Source of the DNA: Kineococcus endophyticus
GTDB lineage: Bacteria > Actinomycetota > Actinomycetes > Actinomycetales > Kineococcaceae
Direction: 5' to 3'
Assembly (NCBI RefSeq): GCF_040796495.1
Contig: NZ_JBFNQN010000017.1
Location: 62,001 to 126,000 of the forward strand
DNA: 64,000 bases
The translations under genes and the position numbers were made by a program. The notes below the pieces were generated by a model. The model searched no databases. It worked only from the letters and a program-made list of their open reading frames with translations, and was not told where the DNA came from. Shown piece by piece: positions 7,907 through 16,040 of this stretch. Each line of letters starts with the position of its first letter. Position 1 is the first letter of the stretch.

Positions 7907-8817
7907 GCGGACGTCCCGACGGAACCCTTCTCGGGCCCCTTCGCGATGGGGACGCGCACCGCGTTGCCCCACTCCGTCCAGGACCCGTCGTAGTTGCGGA
8001 CCTGGCCGAAACCGAGGAGCTGGGACAGGACGAACCAGGTGTGGCTCGACCGTTCCCCGATGCGGCAGTAGGCGATGACGTCGTCCTCGGGGGACAGGCC
8101 CTTCTCGCCCTGGTAGATCGCCTCGAGCTCCTCGCGCGACTTGAACGTGCCGTCCTCGGCGGCCGCGCGGGCCCACGGGACGCTGTCGGCGCCCGGGATG
8201 TGGCCGCCGCGGACCGTCCCCTCCTCGGGGTAGTCGGGCATGTGCGTGCGCTCGCCGGTGTACTCCTGCGGGGAGCGGACGTCGACGAGCTTGCCGCCGC
8301 CGGGCGCCTGCACGTGGGCGAGGACGTCCTCCTTGAACGCGCGGATCCCGGTGTCCTCGCGCTCGACGACCGGGTACTGCGTCGTGGGGCGCTGCGGCGC
8401 CTCCGTCGTGGTCTCGCGGCCCTCGGCGATCCACTTGGCGCGCCCGCCGTCGAGCAGGCGCACGTCGGGGTGGCCGAACAGCGTGAACACCCACAGGGCG
8501 TACGCGGCCCACCAGTTGTTCTTGTCGCCGTAGACCACGACGGTGTCGTCGCGGGAGATGCCCTTGGCCGCCATCAGGCGGGCGAACCCCTCGCCGTCGA
8601 CGTAGTCGCGGGTCACCGAGTCGTTCAGCTCGGTGTGCCAGTCGACCTTCACCGAGCCGGGGATGTGGCCCGTGTCCCACAGCAGGACGTCCTCGTCGCT
8701 CTCGACGACCACGAGGCCCTCCTCGCCGAGGTGCTCGGCCAGCCAGGCCGTCGTCACGAGCTTCTCCGGGTGCGCGTAGGCGGCGAGCTTGGCGTCGGTG
8801 TCCAGCGGCGTGCTCAC
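7903..8817 (-). CDS. Thiosulfate/3-mercaptopyruvate-type sulfurtransferase (tandem rhodanese)
   Basis: A 304-residue two-domain rhodanese. The N-terminal inactive domain contains [10 protein letters not shown] and [17 protein letters not shown]. The C-terminal domain holds the persulfide cysteine C251 in [10 protein letters not shown], the loop typical of CysA/SseA-like thiosulfate sulfurtransferases. It transfers sulfane sulfur from thiosulfate to cyanide or thiol acceptors. The GTG start at 8817 has a perfect GGAGGAC site 6 bases upstream. It is the first gene of the sseA-sufE-ribA-ribD-like run and diverges from zapE. Confidence 0.93.
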   Translation of the reverse strand: MSTPLDTDAKLAAYAHPEKLVTTAWLAEHLGEEGLVVVESDEDVLLWDTGHIPGSVKVDWHTELNDSVTRDYVDGEGFARLMAAKGISRDDTVVVYGDKNNWWAAYALWVFTLFGHPDVRLLDGGRAKWIAEGRETTTEAPQRPTTQYPVVEREDTGIRAFKEDVLAHVQAPGGGKLVDVRSPQEYTGERTHMPDYPEEGTVRGGHIPGADSVPWARAAAEDGTFKSREELEAIYQGEKGLSPEDDVIAYCRIGERSSHTWFVLSQLLGFGQVRNYDGSWTEWGNAVRVPIAKGPEKGSVGTSA

Positions 8818-8956
8818 GGTCGGTCCTCCAGCGGGTCGGCGGGCGGTGGCGGTCCGGGCCACCGCGGCTCCCCGTTCAACCGAGGAGGCGCGGTCTTCGT
8901 TCCCGCCAGCGTCGTGATCCTGCCAGACCTGCCGGGCGCCGCCGGCGCCTGTTCAC

Positions 8957-8962
8957 TACGCT
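8957..8962 (+). promoter_or_regulatory. -10 box of a probable leaderless zapE promoter
   Basis: TACGCT fits TANNNT. It ends 8 bases before the GTG start at 8971, leaving no room for a ribosome site, so the transcript probably begins at or next to the start codon. Confidence 0.5.
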
Positions 8963-8970
8963 GGCCGGTC

Positions 8971-10032
8971 GTGACCGGTTCCCCCCCGCGGCCCGACGCC
9001 GGACTGGACTCCCTCGCCGACCGCAACCCCCGGGTGCCGCCCGAACAGCTGGTCGCCGAGCTGGTGCCGCCGCCGCGCTTCGCCGACGTGCGCTTCTCCA
9101 CCTACGTCCCCTCGCCGGAGCACCCGTCGCAGGCCGAGGCCGTCGCCGGGATGTCCGCGTTCGGCGAGGCCGTGGTGCGCGGGGACTCCGGGCGCAAGGG
9201 CCTGTTCCGCCGCCGCAGCGCCCCGTCCGGCCCGCCCGGGATGTACCTCGACGGCGGCTTCGGCGTCGGCAAGACCCACCTGCTGTCCTCGCTGTACCAC
9301 CAGGTCGTCACCGAGGGCGGCCGGACGGCGGCCTACGGCACCTTCGTGGAGTACACGAACCTCGTCGGAGCGCTCGGCTTCCTGCCCGCCGTCGAGGCGC
9401 TCGCACCGCACCACCTCGTGTGCATCGACGAGTTCGAGCTCGACGATCCCGGCGACACGGTGCTCATGTCCCGGCTCATGCGCGAACTCGTCGACCGCGG
9501 GGTCCGGCTGGCCGCCACGTCCAACACCCTGCCGGGGGCGCTGGGGGAGGGCCGCTTCGCCGCGCAGGACTTCCAGCGCGAGATCCAGGCGCTCGCGGGC
9601 CAGTTCGCCGTCCAGCGCGTGGACGGCGAGGACTACCGCCACCGCGGGCTGCCCGCCGCCCCGGCGCCCCTGTCCGACGAGGACGTGCGCCGCGTGGCGG
9701 CCGGCCGCGAGGGAGCGACCTTCGACACGTTCTCGCGCGTCCTGTCCCACCTCGCCGACGTCCACCCCAGCCGGTACGGCGCCATGGTCGGCTCGACGTC
9801 CGCGGTGTGCCTGCAGGACGTCGGCACGGTGAGCGACCAGATGGTCGGGCTGCGGCTCGTGGTCCTGGCCGACCGCCTCTACGACCGGGACATCCCCGTG
9901 GTCGCCTCCGGTGTGCCGTTCGACAGCGTCTTCACCGAGGAACTCCTCGGCGGCGGCTACCGCAAGAAGTACCTGCGCGCCGTGTCGCGGTTGTCGGCCC
10001 TGGCCCGGGACGGGGCCGCGCTCGCGGGCTGA
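8971..10032 (+). CDS. zapE: ZapE/AFG1-family ATPase
   Basis: A 353-residue AAA+-like ATPase of the ZapE/AFG1 family. Walker A is GGFGVGKT at residues 95-102 and Walker B is VCIDEFEL around 150-157. The sensor region RLAATSNTLPGALGEGRF and the C-terminal GVPFDSVFTEEL, GGGYRKKYLRAVSRL are family hallmarks. In E. coli ZapE binds FtsZ and supports division under low oxygen; the mitochondrial homologue aids turnover of respiratory subunits. In actinobacteria the role is not settled. The GTG at 8971 is preferred because the family's LADRNP and PPPRF segments follow it and a TACGCT -10 box lies just upstream. Confidence 0.9.
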   Translation: MTGSPPRPDAGLDSLADRNPRVPPEQLVAELVPPPRFADVRFSTYVPSPEHPSQAEAVAGMSAFGEAVVRGDSGRKGLFRRRSAPSGPPGMYLDGGFGVGKTHLLSSLYHQVVTEGGRTAAYGTFVEYTNLVGALGFLPAVEALAPHHLVCIDEFELDDPGDTVLMSRLMRELVDRGVRLAATSNTLPGALGEGRFAAQDFQREIQALAGQFAVQRVDGEDYRHRGLPAAPAPLSDEDVRRVAAGREGATFDTFSRVLSHLADVHPSRYGAMVGSTSAVCLQDVGTVSDQMVGLRLVVLADRLYDRDIPVVASGVPFDSVFTEELLGGGYRKKYLRAVSRLSALARDGAALAG

Positions 10033-10044
10033 CCCGGGAGTTCC

Positions 10045-11106
10045 TCAGACGGGTTCGTGGGACGCGCGCCGCGGGCTCGCCGGACGGTTCGTGGCGCGCC
10101 ACCAGACGAGGGCCGCGATCCAGACCGCGAGGAACAGCCCGGCGACGGCGTACCCGACGTACTCGGTGTCCAGGCCCGCGACCCAGGTCGTCACGGCGTC
10201 GCCGAGGCCGAGCTCCTCGTGCAGGACGGTCGTCAGCTGGACCGTCCCGATGCCGAGCGCCACGGCGACCGAGACCCCCGTCACGACGCCGTTGTAGGCC
10301 AGGCGCCGCAACGGGTTCGTCAGCGCCCAGTCGTAGGCCAGGTTCATGAACGCGCCGTCGAGGGTGTCGAACAGGCTCATGCCGGCGGTGAACAGGACGG
10401 GCAGCACCAGGACCGCGTACCAGGGCAGGGTCACGGCCGCGGTCCCCGCGAGGACGAGGAGGGCGACCTCGGTGGCGGTGTCGAAACCCAGCCCCATGAG
10501 CAGGCCGGCCGGGTAGACCTGCCGCGGGGAACGGATGCGGGCGGTGAAGCGGCGCAGGACCCGCGCGAACGCCCCGTCCAGGGCGAGGCGCTGCTGCTGG
10601 GCCGCGTCGTCGATCTCCCCGCGCCGGCGCCGCCGCGCGGTCCGCAGGATGCCGGCCAGCGACACGAGGTTCACCAGCCCGATGACCCACAGGAACACCC
10701 CGGCGGCCGAGGTGCCGAACACCCCGAGCGCGTCGTGCGCCCCGGACCCGTCGGTGACCAGGGAGGAGGCGAACCGGGCCCCCGTCGCGACGACGACCGC
10801 CATCGCGAACACGACGGTCGAGTGCCCCAGGGAGAACCAGAACCCCACCGACAACGGCCGTTGGCCGTCGCCGGTGAGCTTGCGCGTCGTGCCGTCGATG
10901 ACGGCGATGTGGTCGGCGTCGAACGCGTGCCGGACGCCGAAGACGTACGCCGTCAGGCCCAGGCCCCAGCCGAACACCTGCTGCCCCACCGAGTAGCCGT
11001 GCGGGACGACGAAGAGGCCGAGCACGCCCCACCCGACGACGTGGAGGGCCAGGACGACGCCGAGGAGGCGCAGCAGCTTGCGCGTGTCGACGCGGGTCCA
11101 GCGCAC
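10045..11106 (-). CDS. Nickel/cobalt permease (NiCoT/HoxN-HupN-NixA family)
   Basis: A 353-residue polytopic membrane protein. The signature helix-II motif HX4DH is HAFDADH at residues 60-66, followed by IAVID. The second family motif GFDTATEVALL and the TAGMSLFDTLDGAFM segment are also visible. These permeases import Ni2+ and/or Co2+ with high affinity. A Nur-box-like palindrome sits 16 bases upstream of the GTG start (11106), so repression by a Fur-family nickel sensor is likely. That makes nickel the probable substrate, for urease, hydrogenase or Ni-superoxide dismutase encoded elsewhere. The gene is convergent with zapE. Confidence 0.93.
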   Translation of the reverse strand: MRWTRVDTRKLLRLLGVVLALHVVGWGVLGLFVVPHGYSVGQQVFGWGLGLTAYVFGVRHAFDADHIAVIDGTTRKLTGDGQRPLSVGFWFSLGHSTVVFAMAVVVATGARFASSLVTDGSGAHDALGVFGTSAAGVFLWVIGLVNLVSLAGILRTARRRRRGEIDDAAQQQRLALDGAFARVLRRFTARIRSPRQVYPAGLLMGLGFDTATEVALLVLAGTAAVTLPWYAVLVLPVLFTAGMSLFDTLDGAFMNLAYDWALTNPLRRLAYNGVVTGVSVAVALGIGTVQLTTVLHEELGLGDAVTTWVAGLDTEYVGYAVAGLFLAVWIAALVWWRATNRPASPRRASHEPV

Positions 11107-11121
11107 GAGGGAGCTCCAGCC

Positions 11122-11142
11122 TGTTGCGGATGACTTGCAACA
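11122..11142 (-). promoter_or_regulatory. Nur-box-like operator of the nickel permease gene
   Basis: TGTTGC-N9-GCAACA is a perfect 6-bp dyad. Read on the minus strand, its centre is TTGCAA-GTCAT-CCGCAA. This matches the Streptomyces Nur box as I recall it (tTGCaa-N5-ttGCAA) at the core positions. It sits 16 bases before the GTG start of the nickel/cobalt permease, where bound repressor would block transcription. It also lies just past the stop codon of the NUDIX gene. Confidence 0.7.
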
Positions 11143-11149
11143 GCGGAGA

Positions 11150-11806
11150 CTAGTCCCACTCGGTCGGCAGCGTGGGATCGCGGTGGTGGGCGAGCAGGCG
11201 CTCGAGCTCCCACCGGTTGATCCGGCGTTCGGACAGCTCCGGCAGCTCGTCCAACCCGAACCAGCCGACCTCGAGGGTCTCCAGCTCGCTCGGCGGCACC
11301 CGCTCGCCCGTGACCCGGCACAGGAAGTACAGGTGGAAGACGCTCACCGGCATGGGCGGCTGCTTGCCGCGGGCGTCGCGCTCCCACACCCCGACGACCT
11401 TGACGGCCTCGACCGGCCAGCCGGTTTCCTCGAGCACCTCGCGCTCGGCGGCCGGGCCGGGCCGGTCGCCCGGGTCGGCCCAGCCGCCGGGCAGCGACCA
11501 CAGACCGTCGGAGCGCTCCCGCAGCAGCAGGAACCGCTCGCGCTCGTCCAGGACGCCGGCCCGCACGTCGACCTTCGGCGTCGCGTACCCGGTGTCGGCG
11601 TCCAGCACCGCCCGCAGGACGTCCCGCGGGGTCGTCGAGACCGCCGCGAGCAGGTCGGCCGCGAGCTCGGTGAGTTCCCGGTAGCGGGCCGCGTCGTAGT
11701 CCTTGCCCGGGTCGCCGACGGCGTAGGCCAGCCCGTCCTGGGCCAGCGCCGCGATGCGCACCGCGGCCCGGCGCACGCGGTCGGCCGGGGCGTCGGGGTC
11801 GCTCAC
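11150..11806 (-). CDS. NUDIX hydrolase with N-terminal helical domain
   Basis: A 218-residue protein. The first 75 residues are a helical NUDIX-associated N-terminal domain (IAALAQDGLAYA, DYDAARYRELTELAADLL). The NUDIX domain then starts with VDVRAGVLDERERFLLLRE. The Nudix box spans GWADPGD to REVLEETG; the first conserved Glu of the motif is Asp here. Such proteins hydrolyse nucleoside diphosphate derivatives, possibly sugar nucleotides. The GTG start overlaps the treZ stop by 4 bases, so it is the last gene of the glgX-treY-treZ operon. This suggests, but does not prove, a sugar-nucleotide substrate. Confidence 0.88.
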   Translation of the reverse strand: MSDPDAPADRVRRAAVRIAALAQDGLAYAVGDPGKDYDAARYRELTELAADLLAAVSTTPRDVLRAVLDADTGYATPKVDVRAGVLDERERFLLLRERSDGLWSLPGGWADPGDRPGPAAEREVLEETGWPVEAVKVVGVWERDARGKQPPMPVSVFHLYFLCRVTGERVPPSELETLEVGWFGLDELPELSERRINRWELERLLAHHRDPTLPTEWD

Positions 11807-13542
11807 GCGACGCGCAGGACGACGACACCCTCGGAGGGTGTCCGCACGCCCTCGCCGAGCAGTTCGGGGTCCGCCCCCTCGGTCCAGGCCGCGACGACCT
11901 CGACCGGGGTGCCCTCCACGTCGACGTCCGCCCCGCCGCCGAGGGTCACGACGACCCGGTGGTCGCCGCGGTGCAGGACGAGCGCGTTGCCCTGCACGTC
12001 GACCCGGACGGCGCGCAGGTCGGCGTCCGCCAGGGCCGGGACGGACCGGCGCAGGCCCGTCAGCGTCCGGTACCAGGCGAGCATCCGCGCGTGGCCGTCC
12101 TGTCCGACCTCGTCCCAGCGCAGGACGGAGGCCTCACGGGTCGCGGGGTCCTGCGGGTCCGGCACGTCCTCGGCGTCCCAGCCGTGCTGCCCGAACTCCC
12201 CGCGACGCCCTTCGCTGACGGCCTTGCCGAGCTCGGGGTCGGGGAAGCTCGTGAAGAACTGCCACTTCGTCGAGGCGTTCCACTCCTCACCCATGAACAC
12301 CATCGGCGTGAACGGCCCGAGCAGGTACAGGGCGGCGCCGGCGGCCTGGCGGGCGGGGGAGAGCAGGTGACCGATCCGGTCGCCGACCGCCCGGTTGCCG
12401 ACCTGGTCGTGCGTCTGCAGGTACCCCAGGAACGCGGTCCCCGGCACGGCGGAGCGGTCGACCTTCCTGCCCCACTCCTTCCCGCGGAAGGTGGAGAACC
12501 GCTCGGCGTGGAAGAACGCCTCCTGGAACGTCGTCGCGACGACCTCGGGGTCCCCGAAGTCGGCGTAGTACCCCTGCCGCTCACCGGTCAGCCAGGCGTG
12601 CAGGGCGTGGTGGACGTCGTCGTCCCACTGGGCGGTCATGCCGCGCCCACCCTGCGCGGTGGGGGTCACCATGACGGCGTCGTTGAGGTCGGACTCGGCG
12701 ACCAGGCCGAGGGGCCGACCCAGCTGCGCCGACAGTTCCGCGGTCTCGTCGGCGAGCTGCTGCAGGACGTGCCGCTCGGAGTCGTCGACGAGGGCGTGGA
12801 CCGCGTCCAGGCGCAGGGCGTCGACGTGGAAGTCGCGGAACCAGCGCAGGGCGTTGTCGCAGATCCAGCGACGGACCTCGACCGACCCGGTGTCGTCGAG
12901 GTTGACCGCAGCGCCCCACGGGGTGTCGTGCTTGTCGGTGAAGTACGGGCCGAACTCGCCGAGGTAGTTCCCGCTGGGACCGAGGTGGTTGTAGACGCAG
13001 TCGAGCGCGACCGCGAGACCCCGTGCGTGGCAGGCGTCCACGAAGGCCGCAAACCCGTCGGGACCGCCGTACTCGTGCTGCACGGCGTACGGGGCGACAC
13101 CGTCGTACCCCCAGTTCCACGGCCCGTCCCACGCCGAGACGGGCAGCACCTCCACGACGTCGACGCCAAGGTCGACGAGGTGGTCGAGGTGGGCGGTGGC
13201 CGCGGCGAAGGTCCCCTCGGGCGTGAACGTCCCCACGTGCAGTTCGTAGAACACGGCCCCGTGCACGTCCCGGCCGGCCCAGCCGGCGTCGGTCCAGGTG
13301 AACGTCAAGGGGTCGACCACGGCGCTGGCCGCGTGGACGCCCTCGGGCTGCCACCCCGTGCGCGGGTCGGGCCGTTCGTCGCCGCCGTCGAGGCGGAACG
13401 CGTACCGCGCCCCGTGCCCCGCGTCGGCCTCGGCCGACCACCACCCCTCCCGGGGAGACCCGGTCGGCTGCAACGCCACCGCCGTCCCGTCGAGGACGAG
13501 TTCCACCTCACGCGCGCGCGGCGCCCACACTCCGAACTGCAT
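11803..13542 (-). CDS. treZ: Malto-oligosyltrehalose trehalohydrolase
   Basis: A 579-residue GH13 enzyme. It cleaves trehalose from maltooligosyl-trehalose made by TreY. An N-terminal beta-sandwich (FGVWAPRAREVELVLDG) precedes the barrel. The expected catalytic residues are Asp246 in DALRLDAVHAL and Glu283 in LVAESDLND, with the acidic transition-state stabiliser in YLQTHDQVGNRA. The ATG at 13542 is used because the beta-sandwich motif begins at once and the frame upstream codes for low-complexity sequence. It follows treY after a 47-base gap and is coupled to the NUDIX gene downstream. Confidence 0.95.
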   Translation of the reverse strand: MQFGVWAPRAREVELVLDGTAVALQPTGSPREGWWSAEADAGHGARYAFRLDGGDERPDPRTGWQPEGVHAASAVVDPLTFTWTDAGWAGRDVHGAVFYELHVGTFTPEGTFAAATAHLDHLVDLGVDVVEVLPVSAWDGPWNWGYDGVAPYAVQHEYGGPDGFAAFVDACHARGLAVALDCVYNHLGPSGNYLGEFGPYFTDKHDTPWGAAVNLDDTGSVEVRRWICDNALRWFRDFHVDALRLDAVHALVDDSERHVLQQLADETAELSAQLGRPLGLVAESDLNDAVMVTPTAQGGRGMTAQWDDDVHHALHAWLTGERQGYYADFGDPEVVATTFQEAFFHAERFSTFRGKEWGRKVDRSAVPGTAFLGYLQTHDQVGNRAVGDRIGHLLSPARQAAGAALYLLGPFTPMVFMGEEWNASTKWQFFTSFPDPELGKAVSEGRRGEFGQHGWDAEDVPDPQDPATREASVLRWDEVGQDGHARMLAWYRTLTGLRRSVPALADADLRAVRVDVQGNALVLHRGDHRVVVTLGGGADVDVEGTPVEVVAAWTEGADPELLGEGVRTPSEGVVVLRVA

Positions 13543-13589
13543 GGCCACAGCCTGTCCGAAGTGCGGGCGCCCGGCGACCGGAGGGCTCG

Positions 13590-16040
13590 TCAGCCGGCGC
13601 GCACCAGCAGTGCCACCGGGAGGTCGGACAGCAGGTCGGCGATGCGGACCGAACCACCCCCGACGACGGCGTCGCCCGCCAGCACGTTGCGCCAGCGGCC
13701 CTCGGGCAGCGTGAGGGTGTTCTCGCCCCATCCGCCGTTGCGCTGCAACGACACCGGCAGCCGGGTGGCGACGGCGACGACGTCGGGGGCCTCGGCCGCG
13801 CCCCGCGCGAAGGCCAGCGCGTTCCCGCTGGACGTCGGCACGGGGGAGTACTCCCCGCCCACGAACGCCGCGGGGTGGTCCCGCCGCACGCGCAGCGCGC
13901 GCGAGACGACGAGCAGCTTCTCGTCGTCCAGGTCGGCCGGTGCCGAGCCGTCGTCGAGCGCCCGCAGGCGCCGCCGCCGGTCGGCGTAGTCGACGGGCCG
14001 GCGGTTGTCGGGGTCCACGAGGGACAGGTCGACGACCTCGGTGCCCTGGTAGACGTCGGGGACACCCGGCATGAGCAGCTGCACGAACTTCTGCCCGAGG
14101 ACGGCGACCCGGGCGGCCTCACCGGTGCGGGCGACGAACTCCCCGACCGCCTCCAGCACCGCCTCGTCGGCCAGCACCCCGGTCGCGAACGTCTCGACGG
14201 CCGCCTCGTAGGCCTCGTCGGGCGACGTCCACGTCGTGTGGTCCTTGGCCTCGCGCGTGGCCTTCTGCAGGTACGCCAGCATGCGGTCGGCGGCGATCGG
14301 CCCGCCGGTACCCCACGTGCCGAAGACCGTCTGCCACACCAGGAGTTCGGTGCGGGCGTCGAGTTCGGCGCTGCGGTGCTCGGCGGCCAGGTCGCGCCAG
14401 GTGGTGAGCGCGGCGGCCCACTCGTCGGCGAACTCCGACAGCACCGACAGGCGGGCCCGGACGTCCTCGCTGCGCTTGGTGTCGTGCGTCGACAGGGTCG
14501 TCATGGTCGCGGGCCAGTCCCGCGCCAGGCGCGCCGCGAAGGCGTGGAACTCCTCGGGCGAGGTGCCGAACCGCGTCGGGTCGCCGCCCACCTCGTTGAG
14601 CGAGCTCAACCGGAACCACCGGTAGAACGCGGTGTCCTCGATGCCCTTGGCCATGACCGGGCCGCAGGTCTGCTGGAAGCGGACCACGAACTCGGCCGCG
14701 CGCGGGTCCGTCCCGCCGACCCGGCCGAGCGCGAGGTCGACGACGACCGCGAGGGTGTCGTGGCGTTCGGCGGGCAGCCGGGTGCGGGCGGCGGCCGCCG
14801 CGTGGTCGAGGACCGCGACGGCGTCCTCGGGAGCGGTCTCGCCGGGCACGACGTACGCGCGGTACTGGTGGACCGCGACGAGCAGTTCGACGACGGCCTC
14901 GTGCAGCCCGCGGCGGGTGTGGTCGCGCAGGTTGACGTCGTCGTGGCAGATGCCCGCCAGCAGTTCCACCAGGCGGTGGACCTCGGCGTACAGGCCGTTC
15001 TCGACGACCTCGCGCTTGGCCTCCTCCACGACGGCCGCGAACGGGGTGCTCGTCCCCGTCACCGCGGCGTAGGCGGTGGAGAGGGGTTCGGCGCCGGCGG
15101 GGTCGAGGAAGACGCCTCCGATGCGCTGCAGGGCGTCGTAGCCGGTGGTGCCCGCGCACTGCCAGTCGACCGGCAGCAGCTCGTCGCCCTCGAGGATCTT
15201 CTCCACGACGACCCAGGCGCTGGCCTCACCCCGGCGGGTGGCGGCCGCGAGGCGCTCGAGGTACCCGCGCGGGTCGGCCAGGCCGTCCGGGTGGTCGATG
15301 CGCAGGCCCTGCAGGGACCCGTCGTGGACGAGGTCCAGCAGGAGCCGGTGGGTCGCGTCGAAGACCTCGGGGTCCTCGACCCGCACCGCGGCGAGGGTGT
15401 CGACGTCGAAGAACCGCCGGTAGTTCAGCTCCTCGTCGGCGACCCGCCAGTGCGCCAGCCGGTACCACTGGCGGTCGACCAGCTCCTCCAGGGGCAGGTC
15501 CTGCGTGCCCGGCCGGACCGGGAACACGTGGTCGTAGTAGCGCAGGACGGGCTCGTCACCGGAACGGTCCAGGGACAGCTCCCCGGCCGCCAGCACCTGG
15601 CCGATGCGCTGGCCGAGGACGGCCATGAGGATGGCCCGGTCCGGCACCGACCAGTCGACGTCGAACCACGACGCGAACGGGGAGCCGGGACCCTCGCGCA
15701 GGACCGACCACAGCTGGGCGTTGTCGCTGGCGGGCGTCGGGACGGCGACGTGGTTGGGCACGACGTCCGCGACCGCGCCGAGGCCGGCCGCACGCAGCGC
15801 CTGCGTCAGCCGGTCGAAGGCGGGCCGCCCGCCGGCCTCGGGGTTGAGGTGGGAGTGGTCCACGACGTCGTACCCGTGCGTGGACCCCGTCGCCGGGGCC
15901 AGCACGGGGGACAGGTAGGCGTGCGAGACCCCGAGGGCGGCGAGGTGCTCCGCCTGCCCGGCCGCGTCGTCGAACGTGAACGCGGGCTGGATCTGCAGGC
16001 GGTAGGTGCCGGTGGGCACCACCGCGGGACGGTACGTCAC
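13590..16040 (-). CDS. treY: Malto-oligosyltrehalose synthase
   Basis: An 816-residue GH13 enzyme that turns the reducing end glucose of a maltodextrin into a terminal trehalose unit. It opens with PTGTYRLQIQPAFTFDDA and AYLSPVLAPATGSTHGYDV, both diagnostic for TreY. Further marks are VADVVPNHVAV, GLRIDHPDGLADP (nucleophile region), VVVEKILEGDE (acid/base Glu) and LSTHDTKRSEDVRARL. The GTG start overlaps the glgX stop (AAGTGACG). With TreZ it makes trehalose from glycogen. Confidence 0.96.
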   Translation of the reverse strand: MTYRPAVVPTGTYRLQIQPAFTFDDAAGQAEHLAALGVSHAYLSPVLAPATGSTHGYDVVDHSHLNPEAGGRPAFDRLTQALRAAGLGAVADVVPNHVAVPTPASDNAQLWSVLREGPGSPFASWFDVDWSVPDRAILMAVLGQRIGQVLAAGELSLDRSGDEPVLRYYDHVFPVRPGTQDLPLEELVDRQWYRLAHWRVADEELNYRRFFDVDTLAAVRVEDPEVFDATHRLLLDLVHDGSLQGLRIDHPDGLADPRGYLERLAAATRRGEASAWVVVEKILEGDELLPVDWQCAGTTGYDALQRIGGVFLDPAGAEPLSTAYAAVTGTSTPFAAVVEEAKREVVENGLYAEVHRLVELLAGICHDDVNLRDHTRRGLHEAVVELLVAVHQYRAYVVPGETAPEDAVAVLDHAAAAARTRLPAERHDTLAVVVDLALGRVGGTDPRAAEFVVRFQQTCGPVMAKGIEDTAFYRWFRLSSLNEVGGDPTRFGTSPEEFHAFAARLARDWPATMTTLSTHDTKRSEDVRARLSVLSEFADEWAAALTTWRDLAAEHRSAELDARTELLVWQTVFGTWGTGGPIAADRMLAYLQKATREAKDHTTWTSPDEAYEAAVETFATGVLADEAVLEAVGEFVARTGEAARVAVLGQKFVQLLMPGVPDVYQGTEVVDLSLVDPDNRRPVDYADRRRRLRALDDGSAPADLDDEKLLVVSRALRVRRDHPAAFVGGEYSPVPTSSGNALAFARGAAEAPDVVAVATRLPVSLQRNGGWGENTLTLPEGRWRNVLAGDAVVGGGSVRIADLLSDLPVALLVRAG

